Shown: positions 1 to 6,701 of the stretch, in pieces
Position numbering within the stretch: the first letter of the stretch is position 1
Layout: every line of letters starts with the position of its first letter
Assembly (NCBI GenBank): GCA_029287515.1
Contig: JARFQZ010000300.1
Coordinates: 1 to 12,203 of the forward strand
Direction: 5' to 3'
From: Lysobacterales bacterium
Lineage (GTDB): Bacteria > Pseudomonadota > Gammaproteobacteria > Xanthomonadales > SZUA-36
Length of the DNA stretch: 12,203 nucleotides
Translations under genes and position numbers: made by a program
The notes under the pieces: model-generated
What the model was told of the DNA's origin: nothing
Databases searched by the model: none
Seen by the model: only the letters and a program-made list of their open reading frames with translations

Positions 1-158
1 ACCAGTTCGTAACCGGCATCAGCCAGCTTGATCAGGGCGGGTATCACCCCCGGCACCAGTTCCAGCTTTTCCAGCGAATCAATTTGTTCATCTTCCGGTT
101 CCAGGATCAGTGTGCCATCGCGATCGACGAACAGGATTCGCCGTTTCTTTGCATTCAT
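1..158 (-). CDS. hisB: HisB, N-terminal histidinol-phosphatase domain (partial, runs off the window)
   Basis: This is the first 52 codons of a histidine biosynthesis gene, read from the complement of 158 to 1 and cut by the window edge. The start reads MNAKKRRILFVDRDGTLI. It carries the HAD-phosphatase DxDGT motif, with nucleophile D12 and acid/base D14, followed by PEDEQIDSLEKLELVPGVIP, which closely resembles the N-terminus of E. coli HisB. In that family this domain removes phosphate from L-histidinol phosphate and is fused to an imidazoleglycerol-phosphate dehydratase domain. The second domain lies outside the window, so the fusion is inferred. The ATG overlaps the hisC stop by 4 nt (ATGA), which points to translational coupling as the fifth gene of the operon. 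Confidence 0.88.
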   Translation of the reverse strand, partial: MNAKKRRILFVDRDGTLILEPEDEQIDSLEKLELVPGVIPALIKLADAGYEL

Positions 159-1231
159 TTGCTTCTCTCCCATTCTTCGAACGCGACCAGCAGAGCGGAC
201 AGGTCGGATTCGGAACCGACTGAAATGCGAAGGTAGTCCGCAAGCATCGGATCCGCCGGAAAACCACGGATGATAACGCCATGATCGGCGCAGAAAGTCA
301 GAACTTCGTCGGGATTATTGACCCGGATCAGGACGAAATTCGCCTCTCCGGGCAGGATTTCCCGAATGAATGACAAGCCGCGCAGTGATTCGAGCAAAAA
401 TTGTTTGTTCGATTGCAGGCGCTTCAGCGACTTTTTCTGCTTTTTCAGCACCGGCTTTTCGAGCATCCGCAGGGCCAGTTCCACTACCGGGCTGGGCAGC
501 GGGTAAGGTGCAATCACGCGCCGCAGCAGGTTAATAAGCACAGGCTGGGCAATGACAACGCCACAGCGCAAGCCGGCGGATGCCCATGCCTTGGACAACG
601 TGCGAAGCACCACCAGGTGCTCGAATTCGTCGATCAGGGAAATGGCAGTTGGCTGGTCGGAGAACTCGGCATAGGCTTCATCCAGCACCACGATGGACTG
701 CTCCCGGGTCAATTGCAGCAACTCCCGCAGGAAGTCCGGATCAATGACGTCACCGGTAGGGTTGTTCGGAGACGTCAGGAACACCAGCTTGGCCTGCCGG
801 TTGTCCCGCAGTGTGTCCAGCACGGCTTGCCGGTCCAGCCGGAACCCATCCCCGGCAATGCGGTCGACGGAAATGATTTCCGCGCCCTGGGTCTGGGCGG
901 CAATTTTGTACATGCCAAAGGTGGGCGGGCATTGCAGGATGGCATCCCTTCCCGCACGGCAGAACACGCGGGTCAGCAGGTCGATACCCTCATCACTGCC
1001 TCGCGTGACCAGCAGATTTTCTTCCGGCACCGAATACAGCCCGGCAAGGCGCGACAGCAATACGGCCGGTTGCGGGTCGGGGTAACGGTTCAACGCGCCG
1101 GGTTCGTCGATCAGCGTCCAGGGCGATTCGTTGGCATTGAGCAGTATCCCTTCACCCGGAGCTTCTTTCCGGGCTGAAGAGTAGGGCTTCATGGCCAGGA
1201 TTTCCGGCCTGGCCAGTGATTCGATGCCCAT
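155..1231 (-). CDS. hisC: Histidinol-phosphate aminotransferase HisC
   Basis: A 358-residue, full-length, PLP-dependent fold-type I aminotransferase. In the family it converts imidazole-acetol phosphate plus glutamate to L-histidinol phosphate in the cytosol. Visible motifs are LNANESPW (31-38, substrate-side N-terminal arm), SPNNPTG (154-160, N157 contacting PLP), D184 in VVLDEAYAEF (pyridine nitrogen), TLSKAWASAGLRCG with the Schiff-base lysine at K214, R222 near the PLP phosphate, and R335 in YLRISVG (substrate carboxylate/phosphate side). Residue roles come from family knowledge. The start ATG shares one base with the hisD stop (TGATG), and the stop overlaps the hisB start, so it sits inside a coupled operon. 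A near-cognate aromatic aminotransferase is unlikely given the his neighbours. Confidence 0.95.
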   Translation of the reverse strand: MGIESLARPEILAMKPYSSARKEAPGEGILLNANESPWTLIDEPGALNRYPDPQPAVLLSRLAGLYSVPEENLLVTRGSDEGIDLLTRVFCRAGRDAILQCPPTFGMYKIAAQTQGAEIISVDRIAGDGFRLDRQAVLDTLRDNRQAKLVFLTSPNNPTGDVIDPDFLRELLQLTREQSIVVLDEAYAEFSDQPTAISLIDEFEHLVVLRTLSKAWASAGLRCGVVIAQPVLINLLRRVIAPYPLPSPVVELALRMLEKPVLKKQKKSLKRLQSNKQFLLESLRGLSFIREILPGEANFVLIRVNNPDEVLTFCADHGVIIRGFPADPMLADYLRISVGSESDLSALLVAFEEWERSK

Positions 1232-2541
1232 CAGTTGCCGCCTCTTCCGCCAAGCCTGGCTCGCACTGCCATGCGGTGGGCGTCAAGACCTTCGGTTTCC
1301 GCCAGAATTTCGGCAGTGGGGCCTACCCTGGCGAGGGCTTCGCGGCTGGCTTCCTGCAGCGTCATGCGGCGCATGAAATCACCGGGCCCCAATGCCCCGT
1401 GCGAGCGGGCCCAGCCATAGGTCGGCAGCACGTGGTTGGTGCCGGAACAGTAATCGCCAAGGGACTCGGGCGTCCACGGGCCGATAAACACCGAGCCTGC
1501 ATTCCTTGCCTGGTCCGCCAGGCCTTTGGCATCGGCCGTATTCAGGATCAGGTGTTCGGGGGCGTAGTGATTGGAGAGGGCGATCGCCGTTGCCATGTCA
1601 CTGACCAGGATGATGCGCGACTCCGCCAGCGATTTTTCGAGGATGGTGGCTCGAGGTGATGACGGGGCCAGTTTCTGAATCTGGCCAATCACCGCATCAG
1701 CCAATCGAGCATTGTCCGTCAACAACACTACCTGGGAATCCGGTCCGTGCTCGGCCTGTGACAGCAGGTCCCAGGCGATGAATTCAGGGTCAGCGCCGGC
1801 ATCGGCTATCACCAGCACTTCAGAAGGGCCGGCGGGCAGGTCGATCGCCGCGCCATTCGGGTCCAGCGAAACCTGTTGCTTGGCCTCGGTCACCCAGGCA
1901 TTGCCCGGCCCGAAAATCTTGCTGCAGCGCGGGACGGTCTCGGTCCCGTAGGCCATCGCGGCGATGGCCTGGGCCCCGCCGGCGCAAAAGACACTGGAGA
2001 CTCCGCACAGTTTTGCGGCGGCAAGAATGTTGGCCGGTATCCTGCCGTCACTTCCCGGGGGAGAGCACATCACGATTTCCTCACAACCCGCCAGGACCGC
2101 CGGAATGGCCAGCATCAGCACGGTGGAGATCAGTGGCGCACTGCCTCCGGGAATATACAGGCCCACCGGCGACAGGGGCTGGTACCGAACTTCGCAGACC
2201 AGGCCCGGCGCGGTTTCCACGGTCTTGCGCTGGGGCATGTCCGCAGCATGAAACGCCCTGATGCGTTCACTGGCGTCGGCGATGGCCTTGAGCAGGCGCG
2301 GATCAGCCGAATCTGCGGCTGCGTCCAGTTCTTCCTCACTGAGCCTGAATGACCGCGGCTCGAGTTTATCTATTTCGCGGGTAAGTTCCGCCAGCGCGTT
2401 GTCGCCGCCGGACCGGACGCGCGCCAGGATTTCAGCGACAGAGTCACCCAGGCCTTTGTTGCTGAACACCGGGCGCTGCAACAGCTTCCGCTGTTCACCT
2501 GAATCCAGGTCGGACCAGCGCGTGACTTTCATATTGAACAT
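1231..2541 (-). CDS. hisD: Histidinol dehydrogenase HisD
   Basis: A 436-residue protein of normal family length. It catalyses the last two steps of the pathway, the four-electron, NAD-dependent oxidation of L-histidinol through histidinaldehyde to L-histidine. The zinc ligands of the family are visible: Q262 and H265 in LLSQAEHGPDSQV, D363 in SLGDYCSGTNHVLPT, and H422 in LDAHRMAV. The catalytic pair E329/H330 lies in YAPEHL. The glycine-rich GPGNAWVTEAK stretch (211-221) is also typical. The ATG at 2541 is preferred over the one at 2532 because a GAGG lies about 11 nt upstream of it. It follows hisG after a 27-nt gap, the only real gap in this part of the operon, and overlaps hisC by one base. 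Confidence 0.96.
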   Translation of the reverse strand: MFNMKVTRWSDLDSGEQRKLLQRPVFSNKGLGDSVAEILARVRSGGDNALAELTREIDKLEPRSFRLSEEELDAAADSADPRLLKAIADASERIRAFHAADMPQRKTVETAPGLVCEVRYQPLSPVGLYIPGGSAPLISTVLMLAIPAVLAGCEEIVMCSPPGSDGRIPANILAAAKLCGVSSVFCAGGAQAIAAMAYGTETVPRCSKIFGPGNAWVTEAKQQVSLDPNGAAIDLPAGPSEVLVIADAGADPEFIAWDLLSQAEHGPDSQVVLLTDNARLADAVIGQIQKLAPSSPRATILEKSLAESRIILVSDMATAIALSNHYAPEHLILNTADAKGLADQARNAGSVFIGPWTPESLGDYCSGTNHVLPTYGWARSHGALGPGDFMRRMTLQEASREALARVGPTAEILAETEGLDAHRMAVRARLGGRGGN

Positions 2542-2568
2542 GACTCGGGTGACCTCTGCGTGACCCGC

Positions 2569-3447
2569 TCAGGCGAGCATTTTCTCGACCGGGAGCACCA
2601 GGATGGCCGAGGCGCCTTCTGCTTTCAGGGCTTCCAGGTGTTCCCAGAACACCGTTTCGCCGCAAACAGCGTGGATCGCAATCCGGTCAGAGCCTTCCAA
2701 CGGCATGATCGACGGATGTTCCACACCGGGAAGGAGTTCGGTGATTTTCTCCAGGGCCTCGCGCGGCGCGTGCAACATGACGTACTTGCTTTCCCTGGCC
2801 TGCATCACGCCCTCCAGGCGGGCCAACAGGCGATCGAGCAAGGTTTGCTTTTCTTCTGAAATGTCGTTTGCCCGGCCGTAAAGCGCAGCCTGGCTCTGGT
2901 ACAGTTCCTCGAACTCTTTCAGGTGATTGGCCCTGAGCGTTGTCCCGGTGGATACCAGGTCAGAAATGGCGTCCGCCGTCCCGAGGCCGGGGGCAATTTC
3001 GACGGAACCGGACAGCTCGACAATTTCGGGTTTTACGCCCTGCTTTTCAAGCAGATACCGTGTCAGCGCCGGGTAGCTGGTTGCAATCCGCGCGTTTTCC
3101 AGTTCAGTGATGCTGTTGATTGCCATCTTTTCCGGAACGGCCAGGGAGAGCCTGCAGTGACCGAATCCCAGTTTTCTCAGGCGATTGAGTTCCGACTCGC
3201 TACCCCTTTCCAGCATGACTTCGCTGGCGATATTTTCTCCGACGATGCCCAGTTCACAGACCCCGTCCAGTATCATGCGGGGGATGTCGTCGTCCCGCAC
3301 CAACAGCACATCGACCGGGAAGTCCCTGCCGTACCAGAACAGTTTGTCCTTACTGCGGGCGAAACTCAGGCCGCAACTTTTAAGAATCTCCAGGGATTTT
3401 TCCGACAGCCGGCCGGACTTTTGGATGGCTACGCGCAAACGACTCAT
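2569..3447 (-). CDS. hisG: ATP phosphoribosyltransferase HisG, long form
   Basis: A 292-residue protein carrying out the committed step of histidine synthesis, ATP plus PRPP to N1-phosphoribosyl-ATP. The N-terminus LRVAIQKSGRLSEKSLE and the PRPP-binding stretch EIAPGLGTADAISDLVSTGT (150-169) are diagnostic. The length and a C-terminal segment of about 75 residues (KYVMLHAPREALEKITELLP onward) match the long HisG_L form, which has a regulatory ACT-like domain for histidine feedback inhibition and needs no HisZ. Feedback control is family knowledge and is not shown directly. Its ATG overlaps the stop of the upstream TrpR-like gene by 4 nt (ATGA), and a GGAG sits 11 nt upstream, inside that gene. 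Confidence 0.96.
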   Translation of the reverse strand: MSRLRVAIQKSGRLSEKSLEILKSCGLSFARSKDKLFWYGRDFPVDVLLVRDDDIPRMILDGVCELGIVGENIASEVMLERGSESELNRLRKLGFGHCRLSLAVPEKMAINSITELENARIATSYPALTRYLLEKQGVKPEIVELSGSVEIAPGLGTADAISDLVSTGTTLRANHLKEFEELYQSQAALYGRANDISEEKQTLLDRLLARLEGVMQARESKYVMLHAPREALEKITELLPGVEHPSIMPLEGSDRIAIHAVCGETVFWEHLEALKAEGASAILVLPVEKMLA

Positions 3448-3758
3448 GATGGTTTCTTCTCCAGGCGATCGAGGGCAGCACGGTATCCGCCCGTGCCGTG
3501 CTCCATGAAACGAGCCACGCGGCCAATGGTGGTGACACTGACTTCGGTCATCTCCCTGATGTCGCGGTAGGAATAGCCCTGATCGACCAGTTGTGCCACC
3601 CGCCAGCGATCGACCATTGCCTCGATCTCGGCCGGGGTGCAGAGATCTTCGAGGAACTGCTTTACTTCGTTTGCTGATTCCAGCGAAAGCAGGGCCTCGG
3701 ACAGTGAGCGGGCCGCGGACTTCAATTCATTTTTTTGGGACTGGTCGTGCTGTTTCAT
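3444..3758 (-). CDS. TrpR-superfamily (YerC/YecD-like) regulator, likely his-operon repressor
   Basis: A 104-residue DNA-binding protein and the first gene of the his operon. The segment from CTPAEIEAM to about F84 aligns by eye with E. coli TrpR, including the helix-turn-helix GYSYRDIREMTEVSVTTIGR (61-80). Residues matching the TrpR ligand pocket Thr44, Arg54 and Arg84 appear kept as T41, R51 and R80, with a one-residue gap in the turn before the HTH. The N-terminal 17 residues are polar and look disordered. From memory, relatives of this family beside hisG in Gram-positives and xanthomonads have been proposed as histidine regulators (HisR). The ligand here is inferred. No strong Shine-Dalgarno precedes the ATG, and the predicted leader is only about 30 nt. 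Two operator-like palindromes upstream suggest autoregulation. Confidence 0.85.
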   Translation of the reverse strand: MKQHDQSQKNELKSAARSLSEALLSLESANEVKQFLEDLCTPAEIEAMVDRWRVAQLVDQGYSYRDIREMTEVSVTTIGRVARFMEHGTGGYRAALDRLEKKPS

Positions 3759-3771
3759 AGTTTGTTCTAAC

Positions 3772-3789
3772 GTATTAATGTGTTAATAC
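3772..3789. promoter_or_regulatory. Perfect inverted repeat, candidate operator O1
   Basis: GTATTAA-TGTG-TTAATAC is a perfect 7-bp inverted repeat with a 4-bp centre, 18 bp in total. The E. coli trp operator core, GTACTAG-TTAA-CTAGTAC, has the same length and arm/centre layout and shares GTA.TA at the outer arm. With the promoter proposed here, the site covers about +1 to +18 of the minus-strand transcript. Binding by the TrpR-like gene product is inferred. Confidence 0.7.
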
Positions 3790-3792
3790 ATT

Positions 3793-3810
3793 GGAATGAT
3801 AATTCATTCC
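3793..3810. promoter_or_regulatory. Second perfect inverted repeat, candidate operator O2
   Basis: GGAATGA-TAAT-TCATTCC is again a 7-4-7 perfect inverted repeat of 18 bp. Its centre (3801.5) is 21 bp from the centre of O1 (3780.5), or two helical turns, so proteins bound at both would face the same side. It contains the proposed -10 hexamer. Its arm sequence differs from that of O1, so it may be a weaker site for the same protein or a site for another one. Confidence 0.55.
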
Positions 3811-3824
3811 GCGCGCCCGGGCAA
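3796..3824 (-). promoter_or_regulatory. Sigma70-like promoter of the his operon
   Basis: Reading the minus strand, TTGCCC (complement of 3819-3824) is followed by a 17-bp spacer and TATCAT (complement of 3796-3801). The -10 matches the consensus at 5 of 6 positions and the -35 at 4 of 6, with ideal spacing. Transcription would start near 3789, leaving a leader of about 30 nt before the first ATG. That is too short for a his-leader peptide and attenuator. Confidence 0.65.
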
Positions 3825-3913
3825 ACTTTTTGCACATGTTTAAACCCTTTGGTGACTGTTAGCATCAAAGGCATTGGGAACAGGAAATTAAACCTGAAAC
3901 AGGAGCAAGGTCG

Positions 3914-4675
3914 ATGAGAGCAGGTGCCATTGCCGGTGCAGCGCTGTTGCTGGTTTCAACAGCATTGAACGCGGCCGTGAAAGAAACAGAGGAAATGACC
4001 TTCGATGTCGCGCCGGGCGCGAGGATCAGCCTCGAAAACATTAACGGCGATATCAAAATCAACCGTGGGTCGGATGGAGAAGTTCGGCTGGTTGCCTACA
4101 AAAAGGCTGGCAAGCAGGAATACCTCGACGAACTCAAAGTGATTACGGATGCCGACAGGAATTACGTAAGAATTGAAACCAGGCATCCGAAAAGTGAGGG
4201 CGGCTGGTTCAAATGGGGCAATGACAGCAGCGGCAGTGTCGCTTACGAACTGGAAGTTCCCGAAGACGTCGATCTGGACAGCATCACTACCGTGAACGGC
4301 GATGTAGAGATCAGCGGCGTAAGCGGGCTGGTTAAAGCGGAAACCGTCAATGGCTCGTTGACGGCGTCAGGCCTGGTCGGTGATGTTAACCTGGAGACTG
4401 TCAATGGCAGCGTCAAGGCAGAGTTCAACCGACTCGGTGAAGGTCAGCGTGTGACAGCCGACGCGGTCAACGGAAAAATCTTGCTGCTGGTGCCTTCTGA
4501 TACCAGCGCCAGGGTGACAGCAGAGACCGTAAACGGCAGTATCAATGCGGACGACTTCGGGCTTGAACCGGAGAAAGGTTTTGTCGGCCGGGATCTGTCG
4601 GGTGAGATCGGCGGCGGCGATGCGCGAATTTCACTGGATACGGTCAATGGATCGATCCGGATATCGAAGAAATAA
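3914..4675 (+). CDS. Exported DUF4097-family beta-repeat protein (putative adhesin-like)
   Basis: A 253-residue protein with a clear signal peptide: MRAG, then a hydrophobic run to about A19-A21 with ALNA before the probable cleavage site. It is therefore exported to the periplasm or surface. The mature part shows a repeated T-V-N-G-[DS]-hydrophobic unit at N44, N128, N146, N164, N186, N207 and N245 (for example ETVNGSLTA, ETVNGSVKA, DTVNGSIRI), each followed by a short beta-strand pattern. Such repeats are typical of DUF4097 proteins, which are predicted to form a right-handed beta-solenoid. No enzymatic residues are recognised, and the cellular role is unknown. AGGAG at 3901-3905 lies 8 nt before the ATG. 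The gene stands alone, divergent from the his operon, and ends at a strong terminator. A weak extended -10 (TG-T-TAGCAT, 3857-3865) is its only promoter candidate. Confidence 0.82.
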   Translation: MRAGAIAGAALLLVSTALNAAVKETEEMTFDVAPGARISLENINGDIKINRGSDGEVRLVAYKKAGKQEYLDELKVITDADRNYVRIETRHPKSEGGWFKWGNDSSGSVAYELEVPEDVDLDSITTVNGDVEISGVSGLVKAETVNGSLTASGLVGDVNLETVNGSVKAEFNRLGEGQRVTADAVNGKILLLVPSDTSARVTAETVNGSINADDFGLEPEKGFVGRDLSGEIGGGDARISLDTVNGSIRISKK

Positions 4676-4698
4676 CACTCGGAATACACTTACTGACG

Positions 4699-4724
4699 AC
4701 CCGGCCTGGCGGCCGGGTTTTTTT
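4699..4724 (+). terminator. Intrinsic terminator after the DUF4097 gene
   Basis: A CCCGGCC stem, TGGC loop and GGCCGGG stem (4700-4717), extendable by one A-T pair, run directly into a 7-nt T tract at 4718-4724. This is a textbook rho-independent terminator on the plus strand, and it isolates the following hydroxyproline unit from the upstream gene. Confidence 0.92.
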
Positions 4725-4732
4725 ATGCGCCG

Positions 4733-4748
4733 CGCTGATATATCATCG
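4733..4748. promoter_or_regulatory. Palindrome TGATATATCA, candidate regulator operator
   Basis: The 10-bp core TGATATATCA (4736-4745) is a perfect palindrome, and with its flanks 14 of 16 positions are symmetric. It lies in the short space between the terminator and the truncated DHDPS gene, where the promoter of the GntR-containing unit should be. It overlaps AT-rich sequence that could serve as a -10. Recognition by the GntR protein encoded downstream is a guess from position. GntR-family operators are often short palindromes, but no second copy is seen. Confidence 0.4.
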
Positions 4749-4779
4749 ACCGACTCACCGATCCTTTTTGGAACGAAAA

Positions 4780-5040
4780 ATGGTCAAGGTCAACTGGAAA
4801 GGCTTCTTTCCGGCATTAACGACTAAATTCACCGCGGCGGATGAAATCGACTGGGATGCAATGGAACGTCATCTCGAATTCCAGCTGGAAGCCGGCGTTC
4901 ACGGCCTGGTCATCCTGGGATCGCTGGGTGAGAATTCCACGCTTGGCAAGTCGGAGAAACTGGATACAGTAAAGTTTTTTGCCAATGCAGAACGGCGAGG
5001 GCTGCCCTTGTTGCATCTCGACACCGGGCCGGAGATTTGA
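4780..5040 (+). pseudogene. Truncated dihydrodipicolinate synthase/NAL-family gene (N-terminal fragment)
   Basis: Only 86 residues are encoded, whereas DHDPS/N-acetylneuraminate-lyase family enzymes run to about 300. The start VNWKGFFPALTTKF and the segment GVHGLVILGSLGENSTL (family GTxGE motif) match the first barrel strands of the family. Homology fades around TVKFFANAERRG, and the frame ends at a TGA that overlaps the next gene's ATG by one base. The catalytic Tyr and Lys (E. coli DapA Y133 and K161) lie beyond the break, so the product cannot be an active aldolase or dehydratase. In hydroxyproline clusters a member of this family is the pyrroline-4-hydroxy-2-carboxylate deaminase, and this may be its remnant. 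The downstream frames hold no continuation, so a deletion is likelier than a frameshift. An upstream TTG at 4768 is a less likely start. Confidence 0.75.
5031..5034 (+). promoter_or_regulatory. Ribosome binding site deciding the GntR start
   Basis: GGAG lies 5 nt before the ATG at 5040, inside the last codons of the truncated DHDPS frame. It supports the ATG at 5040 over the in-frame TTG at 5037. Confidence 0.6.
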
Positions 5041-5684
5041 TGACTACCGCAAACCAAGCAGTGCTGAGCCTGGCCGAACAGGCATACCAGTCACTCGAAA
5101 AGAAGCTGGTAACACTGGAACTTTCGCCCGGAACCCAGGTTTCTGAAGGGCAGTTGATCGATCTGACCGGATTTGGCCGGACGCCGGTGCGGGAGGCCAT
5201 TCAGCGGCTCGCTCAACAGGAATTGTTCACCGTGCTGCCGCGCAAAGGACTGGTCGTCACGCCGGTCAGCAGGGCCAGCATGGTGCACGTTCTGGAGGCT
5301 CGCAAGCCGCTGGAGCGGGTGGTGGTGCATCGCGCGGCCCTGAACGCCTCTGATAGCCAGAGGAGTGATATTGCATCCATTGCCAGGAGATTGACTATCT
5401 CCCACGACAGTTTTGAAGATTTCCTCAAGCTGGACACGGAACTCGACCACCTGCTGGACATCTGTGCCGGCAATCCCTTTGTCAGTACCGCGGTCTCGCC
5501 GCTCAGGAGCCACTGCCGGCGCTTCTGGTACTACCATCGCTACCAGATGCAGTTGTCCGACGCCATTTCGGCCAATTCAAAAATGGCGCGGCTCGTTGCA
5601 CGCAGGGAATACAACGGCGCCCAGAAAGCATCGGACGGCGTTATTGCTGTCATGGAACGCCTGGTGGCGGGCATCGAGCACTGA
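5040..5684 (+). CDS. GntR-family transcriptional regulator, FadR/FCD subfamily
   Basis: A 214-residue protein. Residues 10-75 form the winged helix-turn-helix: LAEQAYQSLEKKLVTLELSPG, then LTGFGRTPVREAIQRLAQQEL with the GntR signature RTPVREAIQRL, then the wing VLPRKGLVVTPVS. Residues of about 80-210 form an all-helical FCD ligand domain with the typical AGNPFV turn at 143-148. FCD domains usually bind a metal through one Asp and three His. Here D132 is kept, the usual His appears to be D136 (with H137 beside it), and the EHRAI-type His is absent (SANSKMARL), so the metal site looks altered. It is encoded just ahead of two proline-racemase-family genes, so a local regulator responding to hydroxyproline or a catabolite is the likely role. 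It starts in a TGATG overlap with the broken DHDPS gene. Confidence 0.88.
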   Translation: MTTANQAVLSLAEQAYQSLEKKLVTLELSPGTQVSEGQLIDLTGFGRTPVREAIQRLAQQELFTVLPRKGLVVTPVSRASMVHVLEARKPLERVVVHRAALNASDSQRSDIASIARRLTISHDSFEDFLKLDTELDHLLDICAGNPFVSTAVSPLRSHCRRFWYYHRYQMQLSDAISANSKMARLVARREYNGAQKASDGVIAVMERLVAGIEH

Positions 5685-5690
5685 ATCCCG

Positions 5691-6701
5691 ATGCCAGGTG
5701 TGCACACTTTTCGCTGTATTGATGCCCATACCTGCGGCAACCCCGTGCGGCTGGTGTATAGCGGCGCACCTGAGCTCGACGGTGAGAGCATGCTGGACCG
5801 TCAGCAACATTTCATCGCCGAGTTCGACTGGATACGCACCTCGCTGATGTACGAGCCACGTGGTCATGCCATGATGTCCGGCAGTATCCTCTACCCCACC
5901 AGGCGAGACGATTGTGATGTGGGGGTTCTGTTTATCGAAACCTCCGGGTGCCTGCCCATGTGCGGCCACGGTACGATCGGGACCGTCACCATTGCCATCG
6001 AAAACGGACTGGTGACACCGCGGACACCGGGAAAGCTCTATCTTGAGACGCCCGCGGGGAAGGTTGAGATCTCCTATACGTCGCAGGGCAGGAAAGTCCG
6101 TTCCGTGAAGCTCACCAACGTGCCGTCATTCCTTCATTCCCGGGGCCTGGAAGTCGAATGTCCCGAGCTGGGCGGGTCGTTGAAATTCGACATGGCCTAC
6201 GGCGGCAACTTCTACGCCATCATCGAGCCGCAACAGGGCTATGCGGACCTTGACCAGTTGACTGCAGCAGACATCGTGCGCCTGAGCCCACTGCTCAGAG
6301 ACCGGATCAACGAGCGGTACCGTTTCTCGCATCCCAATGACGAGCGGCTTTCCCACATGCGTCACGTGCTGTGGGCCGGCAAACCCCTGAAGCACGGTTC
6401 GGATGCCCGCAACGCGGTGTTCTACGGCGATTCTGCGATCGATCGCTCTCCATGCGGCACAGGCACGTCTTCGCGCATGGCCCAACTGTCAGCGCGGGGC
6501 GAATTATCCGTGGGTGATCCGTTCATCCACGAAAGTTATATTGGCACCCGGTTCACCGGGCGCGTGGAAGCAGAGACCCGCGTGGGAGAGTACCCCGCCA
6601 TCGTCCCCAGCATAGAAGGCTGGGCAAGGGTTTACGGGCACAATGTCATAACGGTCGACCCGGACGATGACCCCTTGTGGGAAGGCTTCGTCGTTACCTG
6701 A
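5691..6701 (+). CDS. 4-hydroxyproline 2-epimerase (proline racemase family, Cys/Cys)
   Basis: A 336-residue member of the proline racemase family. Both catalytic cysteines are present: C91 in GCLPMCGHGTIG and C255 in DRSPCGTGTS. The flanking text (DAHTCGNPVRLV, EPRGHAMMSGSILYP, DCDVGVLFIETSGCLPMCGHG, AYGGNFYAIIEP, PAIVPSIEGWARVYG) is very close to the 4-hydroxyproline epimerases (HyPRE) of Brucella and Agrobacterium as I recall them. It should interconvert trans-4-hydroxy-L-proline and cis-4-hydroxy-D-proline in the cytosol, with no cofactor, using the cysteines as a thiolate/thiol acid-base pair. It starts 6 nt after the GntR gene and shares a TGATG with the next gene. The ribosome binding site is weak, so coupling to the preceding gene is plausible. 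A true proline racemase is less likely. Confidence 0.88.
   Translation: MPGVHTFRCIDAHTCGNPVRLVYSGAPELDGESMLDRQQHFIAEFDWIRTSLMYEPRGHAMMSGSILYPTRRDDCDVGVLFIETSGCLPMCGHGTIGTVTIAIENGLVTPRTPGKLYLETPAGKVEISYTSQGRKVRSVKLTNVPSFLHSRGLEVECPELGGSLKFDMAYGGNFYAIIEPQQGYADLDQLTAADIVRLSPLLRDRINERYRFSHPNDERLSHMRHVLWAGKPLKHGSDARNAVFYGDSAIDRSPCGTGTSSRMAQLSARGELSVGDPFIHESYIGTRFTGRVEAETRVGEYPAIVPSIEGWARVYGHNVITVDPDDDPLWEGFVVT

Noticed and set aside
401..1177. Long plus-strand open frame (258 codons) opposite hisC
   Set aside because: It is the antisense shadow of a clear, motif-complete hisC. The translation is rich in Q, G and R with no recognisable domain and no ribosome binding site.
3759..3795. His-leader peptide and attenuator
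   Set aside because: The predicted leader is about 30 nt, with no short frame rich in His codons and no terminator hairpin with a T tract.
3838..3845. Palindrome GTTTAAAC upstream of the his promoter
   Set aside because: Only 8 bp, with no symmetric flanks and no repeat elsewhere. It does not resemble the two 18-bp palindromes nearby.
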